NCBI RefSeq assembly: GCF_003590095.1
Contig: NC_039478.1
Span: 10,354,001 to 10,418,000, forward strand
Direction: 5' to 3'
Source of the DNA: Trichoplusia ni
Lineage: Eukaryota; Arthropoda; Insecta; Lepidoptera; Noctuidae
DNA: 64,000 bases
Shown here: positions 34,815 through 46,380 of the stretch, in pieces
Numbering within the stretch: position 1 is the first letter of the stretch
Layout: every line of letters starts with the position of its first letter
Translations under genes and position numbers: made by a program
Notes under the pieces: model-generated
Seen by the model: only the letters and a program-made list of their open reading frames with translations
What the model was told of the DNA's origin: nothing
Database searches by the model: none

Positions 34815-35200
34815 TAATAAAGTAATGAAAATCATCATTGGCCTAGCCTTTTCCCAACGATGTTGGAGTCGGCTACCAGTCCAACCGGTTTCAGCTAAGT
34901 ACCAGTGTTTTACAAGGAGCGACTGCCTATCTGACCTCCTCAACCCAGTTACCCGGGCAACACGATACCCCTTGGTTAGACTGGTTGTCAGACTTTTCAA
35001 GCTTCTGACTACCTGTAACGACGATCAAAGATGTAAAAATAACAGCCGGGACTCACAATTTAACGTTCCTTCCGAAACACAGAGGAACTCGTTATGACAA
35101 AGATGGTCACCCATCTACGGACCAACCGCGTTAACCTGTGATCGTTTCACTTATGCGGTTAAAGTTTAGCCACGAGCACCTCTAATAAAGTAATGAAAAT
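34815..35200 (-). mobile_element. 5S-rRNA-derived SINE with perfect 18-bp target duplication
   Basis: The element spans 34833-35182 in minus orientation. TAATAAAGTAATGAAAAT occurs at 34815-34832 and again at 35183-35200, an exact 18-bp duplication that defines both ends. The 5' end on the minus strand is GAGGTGCTCGTGGCTAAAC and the 3' end is CTAGGCCAATGATG, i.e. the tail is GATG-like rather than poly(A). The perfect duplication suggests a young insertion. The ORFs across it are repeat-derived. Confidence 0.95.
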
Positions 35201-35984
35201 ATTTAAAAAAATCTATACGTAATGAGTGCTTCAACGGACTAACAAAAAGTAAAGTGAAAGAGATAGCCGAAAAAAAGTATTTTCGATATTACGAATCCTA
35301 TACCAATCATGAGAAAATAAAAACAAATAATAAAACAAGATAGGTACACTTGTTGCAGGCAGTTTGTGGTACACATCGTAGTAATGGCAAATAGTAAGTT
35401 ATTGTCGGCACTTTTATGTAGATACGACAGTACAGTAAAAATGTACACGAAGAAAAATGACGTCGTACGTTGAAACTGTATGTATACTAAAACGTGATAC
35501 ATGGTGAATATGAGTACTACTATGAATCCGGAAAATTGAGAAAATGTAGGAAAATATAGGGAAATTATTCTCATGACTTTCGATACTAGGATTCATACTA
35601 AATTATTTATTGAATAAAATATTTCACTCTTGCGTATTTATCGGGATTGTTCGACAAGTTTCGTACCCAAACGGACTGGTCGAAAAAATCAATCCAAAAA
35701 AACAAAAAATCAAATCCAAATGCCAGCTGGTTATTAAATAAAAAATTGTGTACGGAAATGACATTCTGTCACTTGACTTTGACCTGTCATTTTCACACAA
35801 TCGAGTATTGTGTATTGACGTCAAGGATTGTAAAAATGTCACTTGGCAAGAGAGGCCAGGTCGGTCGAAAATTAAATTTTATCGAGTACTAATGCTGACA
35901 AATCGCTGAAATGTACTAAACTGACGATTCAAAGTATGATTCCGTGGACTGCCAAATATTATAAGTCACAAAACAAAACCCACT
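35201..35984. other. AT-rich DNA, possible MITE fragments
   Basis: A degraded 'TTGCGTATTTATCGGGATTGTTCGACAAGTTTCG' fragment at about 35630-35665 resembles the MITE family at 62968. No gene recognised. Confidence 0.4.
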
Positions 35985-36112
35985 GTAGGTAATAAGTCGT
36001 GGGTTCAGTCCCCACGTAGGGCAAGCATTTGTGTGATTCACGAATGCTTGCCTGAGTTGGCTGAGTTTGGAAGTCTTTGGGCATGTGACTTGAATGTTTC
36101 TGATACCCACGG
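35985..36112 (+). mobile_element. tRNA-derived SINE, 5' truncated
   Basis: 'GTCGTGGGTTCAGTCCCCACGTAGGGCAAGCATTTGTGTGATTCACGAATGCTTG' carries a B-box-like GGTTCAGTCCC. It is followed by 'GGGCATGTGACTTGAATGTTTCTGATACCC', the normal 3' end. Confidence 0.8.
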
Positions 36113-38154
36113 AACACAACAATTATCTCTATCTAACGAGTATTGCTTTTTTTTGCTAGGTTTCCAGAAAGCTTTGTTTATTTCATAAGTATCACCGTAC
36201 TATTGATTATATATAGTTTGATTTTTTTTCTAGATGGCTATTTAACATATTGCCAAACTAACTCATAATCTGATTTCACATCTCTACAATGCTGTAAAAG
36301 TTACAAAAGCATAACTACTTTCGGAAAACCATCACCAAAATCTCTCTTCCAAAAATTTCTAATACGCCCAATATTTACCTATTATGTAAGGGGTAGAGAC
36401 ACTTCGATACACCAAGATCAAACAAGCCGATACTTATCACATCCCCAACAATCGGAAAAGCAAAATTTTTCTATGAATATTTTACTTTCCCGTTCGGTCT
36501 GGATATTCAATATTAAGATTTATATCTTGAAAAGCATCGAGATTACTTATTTGATTTATGTTAATAAATCCTGTTCTCACCCTTTCCTTTAAATGTCGTA
36601 ATAAATTTTATGGGCAGCCATTTTAAATTTGGCTGTCGATTAGAAGTGGGTGTAGATAATGGAGTTTTTAAAGTGGGAATTGATTATTTTGAGGTAAAGG
36701 GGCAAGGTAGTTAAATAAGACTTACGTTTGCTTTGTGGGCGTCCACCTATATGAGGAACTTAAATTTTGATTGTTTCTAATTTTTCAGAAAAAAGTGAGT
36801 GACGAGTGATGTTTTCCGTGTGGTGAGCTTATGATTGAGGTTTCGTAGTTTTAAGCCCCATCATGCTATGCCATTATTAAACAAAATAAATTACAAAGAA
36901 AAATAAAAAAACTTTTTAAAGCGATGGTCATCTGACAGTCAAATCGCACACCTAAGCGTCTTACCCTAGACGTAATAGAAAACGAAACACGAAAACCCTG
37001 AACTCCAAATTTATTCAGAATACCGAGAAAAATCTACAAGAAAAGGTGGTTCATGCAATTCAAAACCTTCAAACTTAATACAAAGTGTTCACAAGTTATT
37101 CAGTACATTAGGACATAGCCGTGCAACAATACTTGGGAACGAACAAACTGCGCTTCTTCCACGTAATTGCTTTCCAAAGTTTCGGCAAAATTGATGGATT
37201 GCTACCAAAGTTTGTCTCCCAAATTGTTAATTATGAAAATTTTCTTGTCCCCAATTTGATGGCAATGTAATAAAAGTTACCTGTTTGGGACAAATTTATT
37301 TTGTGGCGTTTTTAAAGTTGTTTAACAAGCTTTTTGGGATGTTCTTTCTGAATTCGGGTTTTGTGAATAATGTTTTTTTTCGTTACTTCGTGTTGAGGTG
37401 TTTCGTTATTAATTCAGTGCTCATTTCATGTTTGCCGAGTTTCGTGGATGGATTTATTTGTTTGTATTGTTTTAGTTTAGGTTTGCAGCTTCGTATGACT
37501 TTATGAGTTTAGGTTTTTAAAATGGAAATTGGAACTTCGTAAACATATTTGAAAGTATCGTTTTTAATGAATTCTTTAAAGTGCATATCGTTTAGATAAG
37601 AAGATTTCTTGGTCACATAGTTTTTGGATGGGTTGCTAGGATAGCAAAATAAAAATGGACGCTATCTATCGGTGTATTATCATAGTTCCCGAACGGATTA
37701 ACAGATTTAAATATCGCTTAAGTCCCACATGTTTGATGAAATTGGTCGAGCCATTTATAATTGGGGGATATTTTTACATACAATATCTTCAACTTTAAAT
37801 GCCCACAGTGAAAATGCCTTTCAGTATATAATATCAATCGATTTCTCACAGCGACGTCATTTTACAACTTCTCAAATTGAAGATTTCAAATAAACCAAGT
37901 CCATATAACTCGTTCTATAATAAAATTCACACAAAAGTAATTTCGATCTAAATCACATTTTTATCTGACTTCCTGAGGGATCCGTTTTGAATGACATTCA
38001 ACTTAAGGGCTTTTACGATTTGTAAAGGGAGTAGAACGAGCTGAACTGAATCTTGATTTTTTTGATGATAAAAATTTATGTATGTGTACAATATACATAA
38101 TTTAAATATTTTTTTGAAAGATAAGCAAAACACGGCGGTTTTTTCGTAACTTGG
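36113..38154. other. AT-rich DNA, no gene recognised
   Basis: Several 60-75-codon ORFs show only hydrophobic or AT-biased composition with no domain. Nothing else was seen. Confidence 0.45.
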
Positions 38155-38205
38155 GAAGGCCTATGTGCAGCAGTGGACCACGGTAGGTTGAATTGATTGA
38201 ATGTT
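38155..38205 (+). repeat. Retroelement tail
   Basis: 'GGAAGGCCTATGTGCAGCAGTGGACCACGGTAGGTTGAATTGATTGA' matches the shared 'CCTATGTCCAGCAGTGGAC' tail. Confidence 0.7.
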
Positions 38206-38447
38206 CATAAAAGCCCCCGCGATACAAGGATTAAATTTCTTAATGCGGAAGTAATTAAAAAAAACGAAGTACTTTATACTAATCTTGGTTTTAATAATCA
38301 TTTCCTTTATAAAAAATAGTCAATATTTGGATTTAATAAATGTTTTGTGTCTTCTATACATCAATTTGAATGTTTTAATCAAAACGAATACTTGGAAAAT
38401 AAATTAAAATTGAATAAGACTCTGATTTTTACTCAACACAATGATTA

Positions 38448-38550
38448 TCACACTAATATTATAAAAGCGAAATATTTTCCGTGTGTATGTAAGTTCGTGA
38501 CCTCCATTCGCTTAAACGGCTTGACCAATTTTGATAAAATTAGTAAGGAG
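38448..38550 (+). repeat. Repeat fragment 'ACTAATATTATAAAAGCGAAA...'
   Basis: 'CACACTAATATTATAAAAGCGAAATATTTTCCGTGTGTATGTAAGTTCGTGACC' with 'AAACGGCTTGACCAATTTTGATAAAATTAG' resembles the 3' side of the minus copy at 46381-46673 ('TATACTAATATTATAAAGAGGAAAG...CTGGACCGATTT'). Confidence 0.55.
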
Positions 38551-39668
38551 TTGACTATTTAGCACAAATGCTATTTGTTTGTATGTCTGTGTCGTAATAA
38601 ACAGCCTGCGTCTTCATTTTGCAGTTGCAACCAAATCCAGACGGCTCAAGTCGCCATAATAAATTAATTTTCAATATACCAAAGGAACAAAAGATAACGC
38701 ACGCTTGGTTTTATGCAATAAGTATACCAACCCCATCTCAATAACATACCTTATATTAATCAAATAATACGAATATATTACTTTAAGATTTATTATCTTT
38801 ACCCTTTACGAAAGTATCATTAAATTTAATCGGCCAGAACCATTTCATGTTCTTCTTTATTAATGTTCAGGTAAAGGTTATGGAAATCGATTTCAATTTA
38901 TGTTTATTTATTGAGAAAATTGTGAACTTGATTTTTTATTGGATTTCATTACTTTGCGTTGATTTCCGATTTATTTGTAGATTTTAGAAGTTTATTAGCG
39001 ATTTGATTTTGGTTGTGGCTTTGGTCTTGGTTATTGTCTTCTATCTCTGATATTAGACTTCATATAGATTCAGGGTTCGAGTTAGGCTCACACCAAATTT
39101 TATTGAACAAAAATTAGTAAGGGTGACACTAGCGCAACCCACAAACCAAATCTTTCGAAAATACCAAACATTACAATTAAAAACGACATTTACCAACAAA
39201 AATATCGACCGAAACTTTTTGCAACCCCAATCACAACCTAGAAAGACCAAAACAAAATCGAAGACAAAAACAGAAGCAACTGCAAAATGATCAAAGCAGG
39301 CAAAAATTTAACATTATTACACACCTCTACAAGAAAACTTAAAACCATTGAAAATGCCAGGTAAAATACCCAGGTAAAAATACTCCAGGTAAAAATAATC
39401 CAGGTCTCTAAATCTCTACTGTTAGCGATTCTCAATAGGGACGTATAATTTACCGCCTTGAAAAGCAGTTTGTTAGAAGAAATATAACTACCATCAATAA
39501 TAAGTTTGCAGTTTGTTGAAATTGTTTTCGTTATGGCCGTTTGAGGATTTTATTAATTCGATATTCTTTAATGGCGTTGGTCTTTTGTGATATGCTTTCT
39601 TCAGCTGAACGATTTAATAACGGAGCTATGGAGAGAAGTTATAATAAAGATAGATAGAGAAATAAATA

Positions 39669-39867
39669 AATGCGGACAACATCACACTTCATTGTTCTGA
39701 ACCCATAGTAAGTTGCTAAAGCACTTGTGCTATGGAATTCAGATACAACGAAGGTACCACAAACATCCAGAAACAAATTTTACATTGACCCGACCGGAGT
39801 CGAACCCGGGACCTCAGAGCTAGCGACACCTTAAAACCGGCGCGTACGCCACTCGACCACGGAGGTT
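39669..39867 (-). mobile_element. tRNA-derived SINE, third family
   Basis: On the minus strand it starts CTCCGTGGTCGAGTGGCGTACGC (A-box-like). It then has 'GGTCCCGGGTTCGACTCCGGTCGGGTCAATGTAAAA' (B-box GGTTCGACTCC) and a body ending 'CAGAACAATGAAGTGTGATGTTGTCCGCATTTA'. The copy at 47150-47363 is the same in order and orientation. Confidence 0.85.
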
Positions 39868-39903
39868 GTATTAAAGTCTACCGGAATTATATTCTTGTGA
39901 TGT

Positions 39904-40024
39904 GGGATGTTTCACGAACCTTCAGGTCACATGCATAAAGACACCCAGACTTAGAACAAACCTTTGTGGATAACACAAATAATTGTCCTATGCCTGGATT
40001 TAACCCGTGACGAGTCGCGCACAG
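39904..40024 (-). mobile_element. tRNA-derived SINE, first family, 5' truncated
   Basis: The minus strand reads 'GTGCGCGACTCGTCACGGGTTAAATCCAGG', 'TTGTGTTATCCACAAAGGTTTGTTCTAAGTCTGGGTGTCTTTATGCATGTGACC'. It abuts the third-family copy on its left after about 35 bp. Confidence 0.75.
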
Positions 40025-40198
40025 ATAAATAATAAGTCAAAACTTACACAAGTTTATTGCATTCACTATTCCTATAGCTATCAAAAAATGTTTACCACCT
40101 AAGCCTACATTGTGGGATGCAATAAAGAATTGAGTATTGAGTATTTGTTCCATCCAGTAGATTTACTAATAATCTCTCTACTACTCAGCATTCAGATA

Positions 40199-40243
40199 TT
40201 TCTTTTTCGCAGTCCATACGTTGCATGGACTGCGAAAAAGAAA
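40199..40243. repeat. Perfect 19-bp inverted repeat with 7-nt loop
   Basis: TTTCTTTTTCGCAGTCCAT (40199-40217) is repeated exactly in inverse at 40225-40243 around ACGTTGC. No flanking terminal repeats were seen. Confidence 0.9.
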
Positions 40244-40319
40244 GTCTGATTACAGCTTACACTGGCTACTGACAATTTAACCATCTTTCTTGTCTAACAG
40301 ATAAACACCTTTATTAGGG

Positions 40320-40552
40320 ACTAGCTGTTGCCCGCGACTTCGTCCCCGTGGGTAGAAGAGATAAGTTATGATTTACATATACCTGCCCTGTTTTTTTTCA
40401 CATTTTCCATTGTATCTTCGCTCCTATTAGTCGCAGCGTGATGGTTTATAGCCTAAAGCCTTCCTCGTCGAATGGTCTTTTTAACACAAAAAGATTTTTT
40501 CAATTTATACAAACAAACAAACTCTTCCGCTTTATATATTAGTATAGATAAT
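40320..40552 (+). mobile_element. 'GCCCGCGACTTCGTCC' repeat
   Basis: It starts CTAGCTGTTGCCCGCGACTTCG and ends CAAACTCTTCCGCTTTATATATTAGTATAGAT. All internal blocks of the family are present except a short deletion before the (AAAC)n run. Confidence 0.85.
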
Positions 40553-41035
40553 GACTAGGTATTATAAAAGTATACAAATGTATTTTAGTATGTAATGCAA
40601 GTGTAGTATTAAAATACAAAGGGATTACAATCAAAAATCATTTTAGTCGATCGGATAGACGATTAACACAATATGTTTTTGCCTTTTGGTACCTGAAAGA
40701 CAAAACTTGCCAAAGATAGAAAGAAAATTACTTGTAAAAAATACATATCCATTATTATGAATACAATTGTAAGATGGACACGGAAAAAAAAATTACCATC
40801 ATCTCTTTTGTAGTTGTCTCTTTGGCGAACAAAAGAAAAGAGGGTATATTTCACCCAAAAATCGATTTCCTAATAAAATTTTAGATCCGAATAAGCATAG
40901 TGCTCCAGTTACCCCAAATTTTACAGCTATGCAAATACGAATTATCAAACTTCGAAACAAAAAGTTCATAAAGAAAGTAACTTTCGGAAAAATGCTGATA
41001 ATGAAATAATACGACTTATAATAATAAAGGAAAAA

Positions 41036-41225
41036 ATGGTCAAGACGAGTCCGACTCGCAACACAGAGGGTTCCTTACTTAATACTACAGAAAAACAAAT
41101 TAAAAAAAGAAAATAGTCATCGATCTTTGCGACTACCAAAACGCTGCTTAACCCGATTTGCGTTTTCAATGAGAAACCGCTTGTTGTCAGACAGACGAAC
41201 AAATATCGAAGCCCTATTTACCCAG
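41036..41225 (+). repeat. 'GAGTCGGACTCGCGAC' repeat, diverged
   Basis: 'ATGGTCAAGACGAGTCCGACTCGCAACACAGAGGGTTCCTTAC' begins it and 'TTGTCAGACAGACGAACAAATATCGAAGCCC' lies near its end. This is the family order with many substitutions. Confidence 0.65.
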
Positions 41226-41819
41226 TTTCCGTTTTTGTCCTTCGGGTTAAAGATCCCCAAAAACTTAGTGACGGGAATATAACGATAATTTACAACGAAA
41301 GTCAGATCTACCTATTTTGGCAAGACCCCAATAGGTAGTTCTTTAATCTGAGCTGAAGAAATAAAGGGATATTATTTCGTAAGTTACTTTCAGTCGATTG
41401 AAATTAATATAGAGTATCTATTATGGGAACAATAACTATTTCCTTCTGTTAATATTTATAACTTCCTCGGAATTTGGAACAGTTTTAGAAGGGATTCCGG
41501 TTTTGGAGATAGCCATTTTGTTTTTTGTTCGGTATCATTTGAATATGAATTGGGTTGTGAATATTCTTCAGAAGTTTGATATTAACTTTGATGTTTTTTT
41601 GTGGAGTTATTTTTAGTTTTATACAAGGAGCATATTTACTTTGAAATTTTCTTTTAAGAATACCGTTACGAGTACGAGTAATTTTCAAGCTTACTAAAGT
41701 GATGATATTTAAAAGTTCTGAGCAGAAGTACATATATTACATAAATTGATCGCAACCACTGGCTAAAAATTAAATTACTGGGTTTGTTATTATCTGCCTT
41801 AATATTTCATTTCCCTCAG

Positions 41820-42130
41820 AACTATTGCCTATCTCCACTTCCGTAGATAATATAAGTTCCTCAAAGGTAAACTTATACAAAAAAAGCAAAATAATAAAGG
41901 ACGGAACCCTAAAAAGTATAATCAATCATCCAGAACCCTTGAGACTCAAAACTCAGGATAAGGAGGCAATTCATCCAGTTATTCCTTTATCTAAGATCAG
42001 TCTGGAATTCAATTACGTCATAGAATCTAAATTCCTTTTCGAATATTCGCCGGGCACGAGATTGCACGACGCCAACGTACAAAATACGTACCTACCTTGC
42101 GACACATTTATGAAAAAAAAATATCGATGA
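41820..42130 (+). CDS. Candidate terminal coding exon of an unrecognised gene
   Basis: A strong acceptor (TTCATTTCCCTCAG, AG at 41818-41819) is followed by an open frame of about 103 codons ending TGA at 42128-42130. An AATAAA lies at 42170-42175, 40 bp downstream, as expected for a last exon. The peptide (start of frame LPISTSVDNISSSKVNLYKK, later IESKFLFEYSPGTRLHDANV) has mixed, protein-like composition in an AT-rich setting, but I recognise no domain. There is no ATG near its start, so it would need an upstream exon, and none was found. It could instead be a fragment of an old transposon protein or chance. Plus strand, opposite to the K2P gene. Confidence 0.35.
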
Positions 42131-43088
42131 AAATGAAAGCTGAATTGACTTTCATCTTGACGAAAAAAGAATAAAGGAAATTGATTTCATTGATATCAAG
42201 AAAACAGAGATGGCATATTAAAAACGATGTTAAGGTGCGCACTCATTACATCGTAACTGGCTTATTTAAAATTTATTCACACATGATGAAGTTCATTTTT
42301 GGTTATTCAGTGCGTGCATTTCGATCTTGTATGGGATGTTTCTGGACATTGCTCTGGTGAGAGAGCTCACTGTAGTCTAGATAGCGGGATAGCGCTTCCA
42401 TTTTTTTGAATAGGATAAAAATCAGAACGTCATAGGTTATTGATTTAAATAAAAATGTTAGATTAAGAAAAACCTTTATATTCTAAGTTTTTAATGAATT
42501 AATAGTACCTATAATACTATTAAGGCACAAAAAAGTTTCTTACTCTACAGTTAAATAGTTAAGATATTTCTGCCACTTATGATATTGCCTAGAAACACAT
42601 AAGGCTCAGTCTAAGATCCCACTTCAGTCTTAGTTCAAAAACGAATTATCATTTTTTCTTAATTACCATTACAAAAATTATAAACTTCTAATGAGTGAGT
42701 ACCTTTATCATCTTTTGAATAACAGTATCGTGTTATTAAGAGAAGCGGAGTATGAAATTATTAAATATATTACATATGAATGTCACGTCACATACACGAC
42801 CCGGAGGAAATTCATTTAGCATTACTGAAGAAAAAAAATTGAGAAAATTCTTTTGAGTCCACGTGACGGCGAGATTAAATGTATGGAAGTGTGCTTGTGA
42901 TGGAAGATTACTCGTATTTCTTCTCGATTAGTTGGTATTTAAAAATGTTATGTTATTACGTGCTTATATGCTTATAGATTGTAATTATTTATAGGTAGGG
43001 AGAGTCTTGTATTTGGCAGTTGAATTTGCGTGGATTCTTTAAATGGAAGTTAAACTTGACCTTTGTATCGATTGTTTTTATTATAATA
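42131..43088. other. AT-rich DNA, no gene recognised
   Basis: Beyond the poly(A)-like AATAAA at 42170 no ORF or repeat family was recognised. Confidence 0.45.
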
Positions 43089-43327
43089 CTAGCTGCCTGC
43101 GACTTCGTCCCCGTGGGTAGAAGATATAAGTTATGATTTAAGTATACCTGCCCGGTTTTTTTTTCACATTTTCCATTATATCTTAGCTCCTATTAGTCGC
43201 AGCGTGATGGTGCACAGCCTAAAGCCTTCCTCGATGAATGGTCTATTCAACACAAAAATATTTTTTCAATTTGGACCAGTAGTTCCTGAGATTAGCGCGT
43301 TCAAACAAACAAACAAACAAACTCTTC
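43089..43327 (+). mobile_element. 'GCCCGCGACTTCGTCC' repeat
   Basis: It starts ACTAGCTGCCTGCGACTTCG (short deletion in the head) and ends at AAACAAACAAACAAACAAACTCTTCAG. A (CAAA)n run of five units precedes the 3' end. ORFs on both strands here are repeat-derived. Confidence 0.85.
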
Positions 43328-44021
43328 AGTATGAGATGTGTATTACACTTATAATGTTGCATGAACATAGTATTCACATTATAAACTCGGAAGTTTGTAT
43401 GTATGTTAGTTTGTTCCTCTTTCACGCCAAAACCACTAAACACACTGAACACCAAACACTTGTTATACAGATAATTTACAGCCAGGATTAACACATAGGA
43501 TAGATTTTTATTCTGATTTTATATTCCCGTATCATTTTCTATTTGTAGCTGGTGGAACCGCGGAAAATAATTTAGCAAAAAATAAAATAAAGTTATTAAA
43601 TAACTAAAAAGCCAGGGATTGCCTTATGGGAATTTCTATATAGTTAATATAAAAAAACATTTTACCAGAAGCTATCAAAATGAAGTATTTAAAGTCAGAC
43701 TTCAATTGGTTTCGTGCCAAAAACCTCGGACTGTGTGACTTAACACTCACTTACTAGAAACGGAAAGTGTGTTTTGTGACGTTGCAACTTGCAACCAACT
43801 ATTTTATAAAACAAACACTTCTTGTGGCGTCACAAACTACTGCGCCAAAATTTGATGAAATTTTTATGGGGCCAAATAAAAGCTATTTCAAGATAAATGA
43901 AAAAATAGTCAGAAAAATTGGACCAAAGATGAGGCAACAAACTTAAAAAATACAAACCAATTGAGAACCTCCTCCCATTTTAAGTCGAATGACAATTACA
44001 CTATAATACTAATATTATAAA

Positions 44022-44105
44022 AAAATCATTATCATTCCCCTGCCCTTATCCCAATTATTATTTGGGGTCAGCGCAAAATGTCTTTTTCTTCCATACCTTT
44101 CTATC
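44022..44105. repeat. SINE-related fragment 'CCCAATTATTATTTGGGGTCAGC'
   Basis: 'CATTCCCCTGCCCTTATCCCAATTATTATTTGGGGTCAGC' resembles the 3' terminus of the 5S-type SINE (CTTTTCCCAACTATGTTGGGGTC) but is diverged. It may belong to a related element sharing that end. Confidence 0.45.
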
Positions 44106-44595
44106 TGACATCATCTCACAAGAAACACAATATTATAAAGAAAATAAAATATGCAAATACATATTGTCAGCATTTGACAAGTCCTTTACAAGGAAAAAGA
44201 ATATCCCTCTTGCAAATCTTATGAACATCATCGCTGTTGACTCCGTCTCACGTGTAAATATTGAATTACTCGATTAACTTGTCAATAACATGAGGAAGTA
44301 TTTCATATTGAATTGTTGAGTTATAAATATTAAATATTTGAAATTAAAGTCGAAGTAAATATGTGCGCCGCTTTCAGTCTTTTAATTTGCAGACATTTGT
44401 ACTTGCCTATACCTAAACTAGTGTTTTTGAAGGTAGTAGTTGGGTCTTGAACACTTAATAATTCCTAAGAAAATGTCTGAACGAAAGTTTATTACCCTCC
44501 TGATGCAGTTGGATAAATATATGCCTAAATCAAAGTGAATACTAAAGTGATTTTGAAAAAACTGTCTTTTTCTTTCTTCTGTTTTTTGTATCGAG

Positions 44596-44700
44596 GGGAT
44601 GTCACAAGCATTTAAACACTCAAAAGAAGTATTCATGGATTATCAAAAATACTCGCCTTTGGGTCAATCCCGCGACCCGTCACACCTGGTTGGTTTAGCG
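44596..44700 (-). mobile_element. tRNA-derived SINE, degenerate
   Basis: The minus strand reads 'CGCTAAACCAACCAGGTGTGACGGGTCGCGGGATTGACCC', then 'TAATCCATGAATACTTCTTTTGAGTGTTT'. B-box and body are recognisable but strongly mutated. Confidence 0.55.
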
Positions 44701-45234
44701 AAATCAATATTGAGAATATTGAAACAATAAAAGTACTATAACTTATACTATATCCAACATCCATCGCATTACAACATAAGTAAAATCGAATCCAAGCTCA
44801 TAGCCTGACAGAAATCGGATTACGAAATAGTTGACATAACAAAACCATTGTTCGTTTAAATTGCCGCACTGCGAATTATGTAATTGAACCCTTAATCCCC
44901 AAAGCATACCTTTTTTGACCCTTGTCAGTAAAGCCCTTCCTATGTCCTACGTCCTACGAACCACAACAATTGCATTCTTGCATTTCTTGCTATATTATAT
45001 GGCGGTTTAAGAAATGTTTGCGATTCTTGCCTGTGCGTAGCGTGTCTTTCTGTTGCTATAATGATGCTTTTTCAAGGAAGCGAAAGGAATAATCCAAAAC
45101 TAATGTATCTTGTGTACCTACCACCTAAGTTCACATTGTGGAATGCAATAAACGTATTGAATATTGGAATATGGCAATGAGAGAAATAAACTTATAATTA
45201 CCAGATCCGTAGAGCTTGGAATTTAAAATAAAAA

Positions 45235-45412
45235 TAAGAACTTCTTAGCGACTCGCGACGCTGAGGTTTCCATACAAATAGGCTTTTGATAGGGTGAAAA
45301 ATCAATTTCGGGGTTATCCACCCACAAACTTGATTTATCACTCAACAGAAAAGTAATGACCAAAACAATCGTTGCTTACCTCGATCTTTAATTTCAGCAT
45401 GTGTTGGTAAAG
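45235..45412 (+). repeat. 'GAGTCGGACTCGCGAC' repeat fragment
   Basis: 'TTAGCGACTCGCGACGCTGAGGTTTCCATACAAATAGG', 'GGGTTATCCACCCACAAACTTGA' and 'CAATCGTTGCTTACCTCGATCTTTAATTTCAGCATGTGTTG' follow the family order, and match the segment interrupted by the SINE at 31.3-31.7 kb. Confidence 0.65.
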
Positions 45413-45474
45413 CGTAAACAAAAATACATTAACTTAGAATATTTCTAAAAGAACTTCGTGAGGATAAGTCGAAA

Positions 45475-45631
45475 TTAAATAATGCAACAGTTTACTCCAC
45501 TCATTAATTTATATTTACCGATTCGTTCCAACCGAAAGGTGGTTAGGTCGCCAGTTCGTTTCACGACATCGCCCTTAGACTAGTCGCGAAATCTCGATAA
45601 ATACGCGTGAGTAAACCTTTGCATCACTTAA
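45475..45631. mobile_element. TTAA-flanked MITE
   Basis: TTAA (45475-45478) precedes ATAATGCAACAGTTTACTC, and the right end GATAAATACGCGTGAGTAAAC...GCATCAC is followed by TTAA (45628-45631). The ends are inverted relative to each other. The same ends are seen at 52264, 61467, 62968 and 63698. Confidence 0.75.
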
Positions 45632-46290
45632 TTATCTCACCATAACTTAAAAATATAGTTTTACTTAACGAATAGCAATAACTAATGAATCCTTCCAAGA
45701 CATAAGCCCTTGAAACTTCAAACATTCAGAGGATACACACAATTACATCTATTCAAGGTCACGCAGACATACAGCAGTCTATTCGGGTTAAAACAGCCAC
45801 ATTAATATGAGACACACAGTTAATTACCAAGGCTTCGAGACTGTTTCTCCATTTGATACCAGCTATTTGTATATGAGACAGCAAGGAGTGATTGCTTGTG
45901 GCCGCTTTGCTTTACATTCAAATAGGCTAGATAATTTACAATTTAAAAACTGTATATTTTCTTGTTTTAAAAGATCACTTTTAGCGATAAGACCGCCCGT
46001 TGTGACACCGTGTAACTGTTTACTTGTATTCGACAGTGTACTTATGTGGTGTGCAATAAAGAATATTGTATTCAATCTTTTCTCATTATTTTAAAAGTTA
46101 AAAAGTAGTGCCTTGTTTTAGAATGGTTGCCAAAAAAAGTGATCACCTTCATTTTCAATCTTTTATGGCAGCTTTCTCCATAGCAGTTTTTTTTAAACAT
46201 CTGCTTACAAACATACAAAATTTAGAATTTATTATTATTATGTATGTTTCTATGAATATATAAAGCCGAAAATCGATCTCAGTGGCGTGC
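45632..46290. other. No gene recognised
   Basis: A 95-codon ORF (45807-46094) ends in 'GTGTGCAATAAAGAATATTGTATTC'. That end resembles the 'GATGCAATAAAGAATTGAGTATTG' sequences near 40120 and 45140, which suggests a repeat 3' end rather than a gene. Confidence 0.4.
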
Positions 46291-46294
46291 ACTT

Positions 46295-46357
46295 GGAGAG
46301 GCCTATGTCCAGCAGTGGACTGCGATAGGCTGATGATGATGATGATGATGATGATGT
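46295..46357 (+). repeat. Retroelement tail with (GATG)n microsatellite
   Basis: 'GAGAGGCCTATGTCCAGCAGTGGACTGCGATAGGCTGATGATG' is followed by eight or more ATG-type units. This is the clearest copy of the tail. Confidence 0.8.
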
Positions 46358-46380
46358 ATATTTCGTATATATTAGTTGTC

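Noticed and set aside
34770..35097. Overlapping 76- and 90-codon ORFs
   Set aside because: They lie entirely within the 5S-type SINE. The same translated words occur in the ORF at 111-305, another copy.
43204..43494. 95- and 83-codon ORFs on both strands
   Set aside because: Mostly within a CTTCGTCC repeat copy; not a gene.
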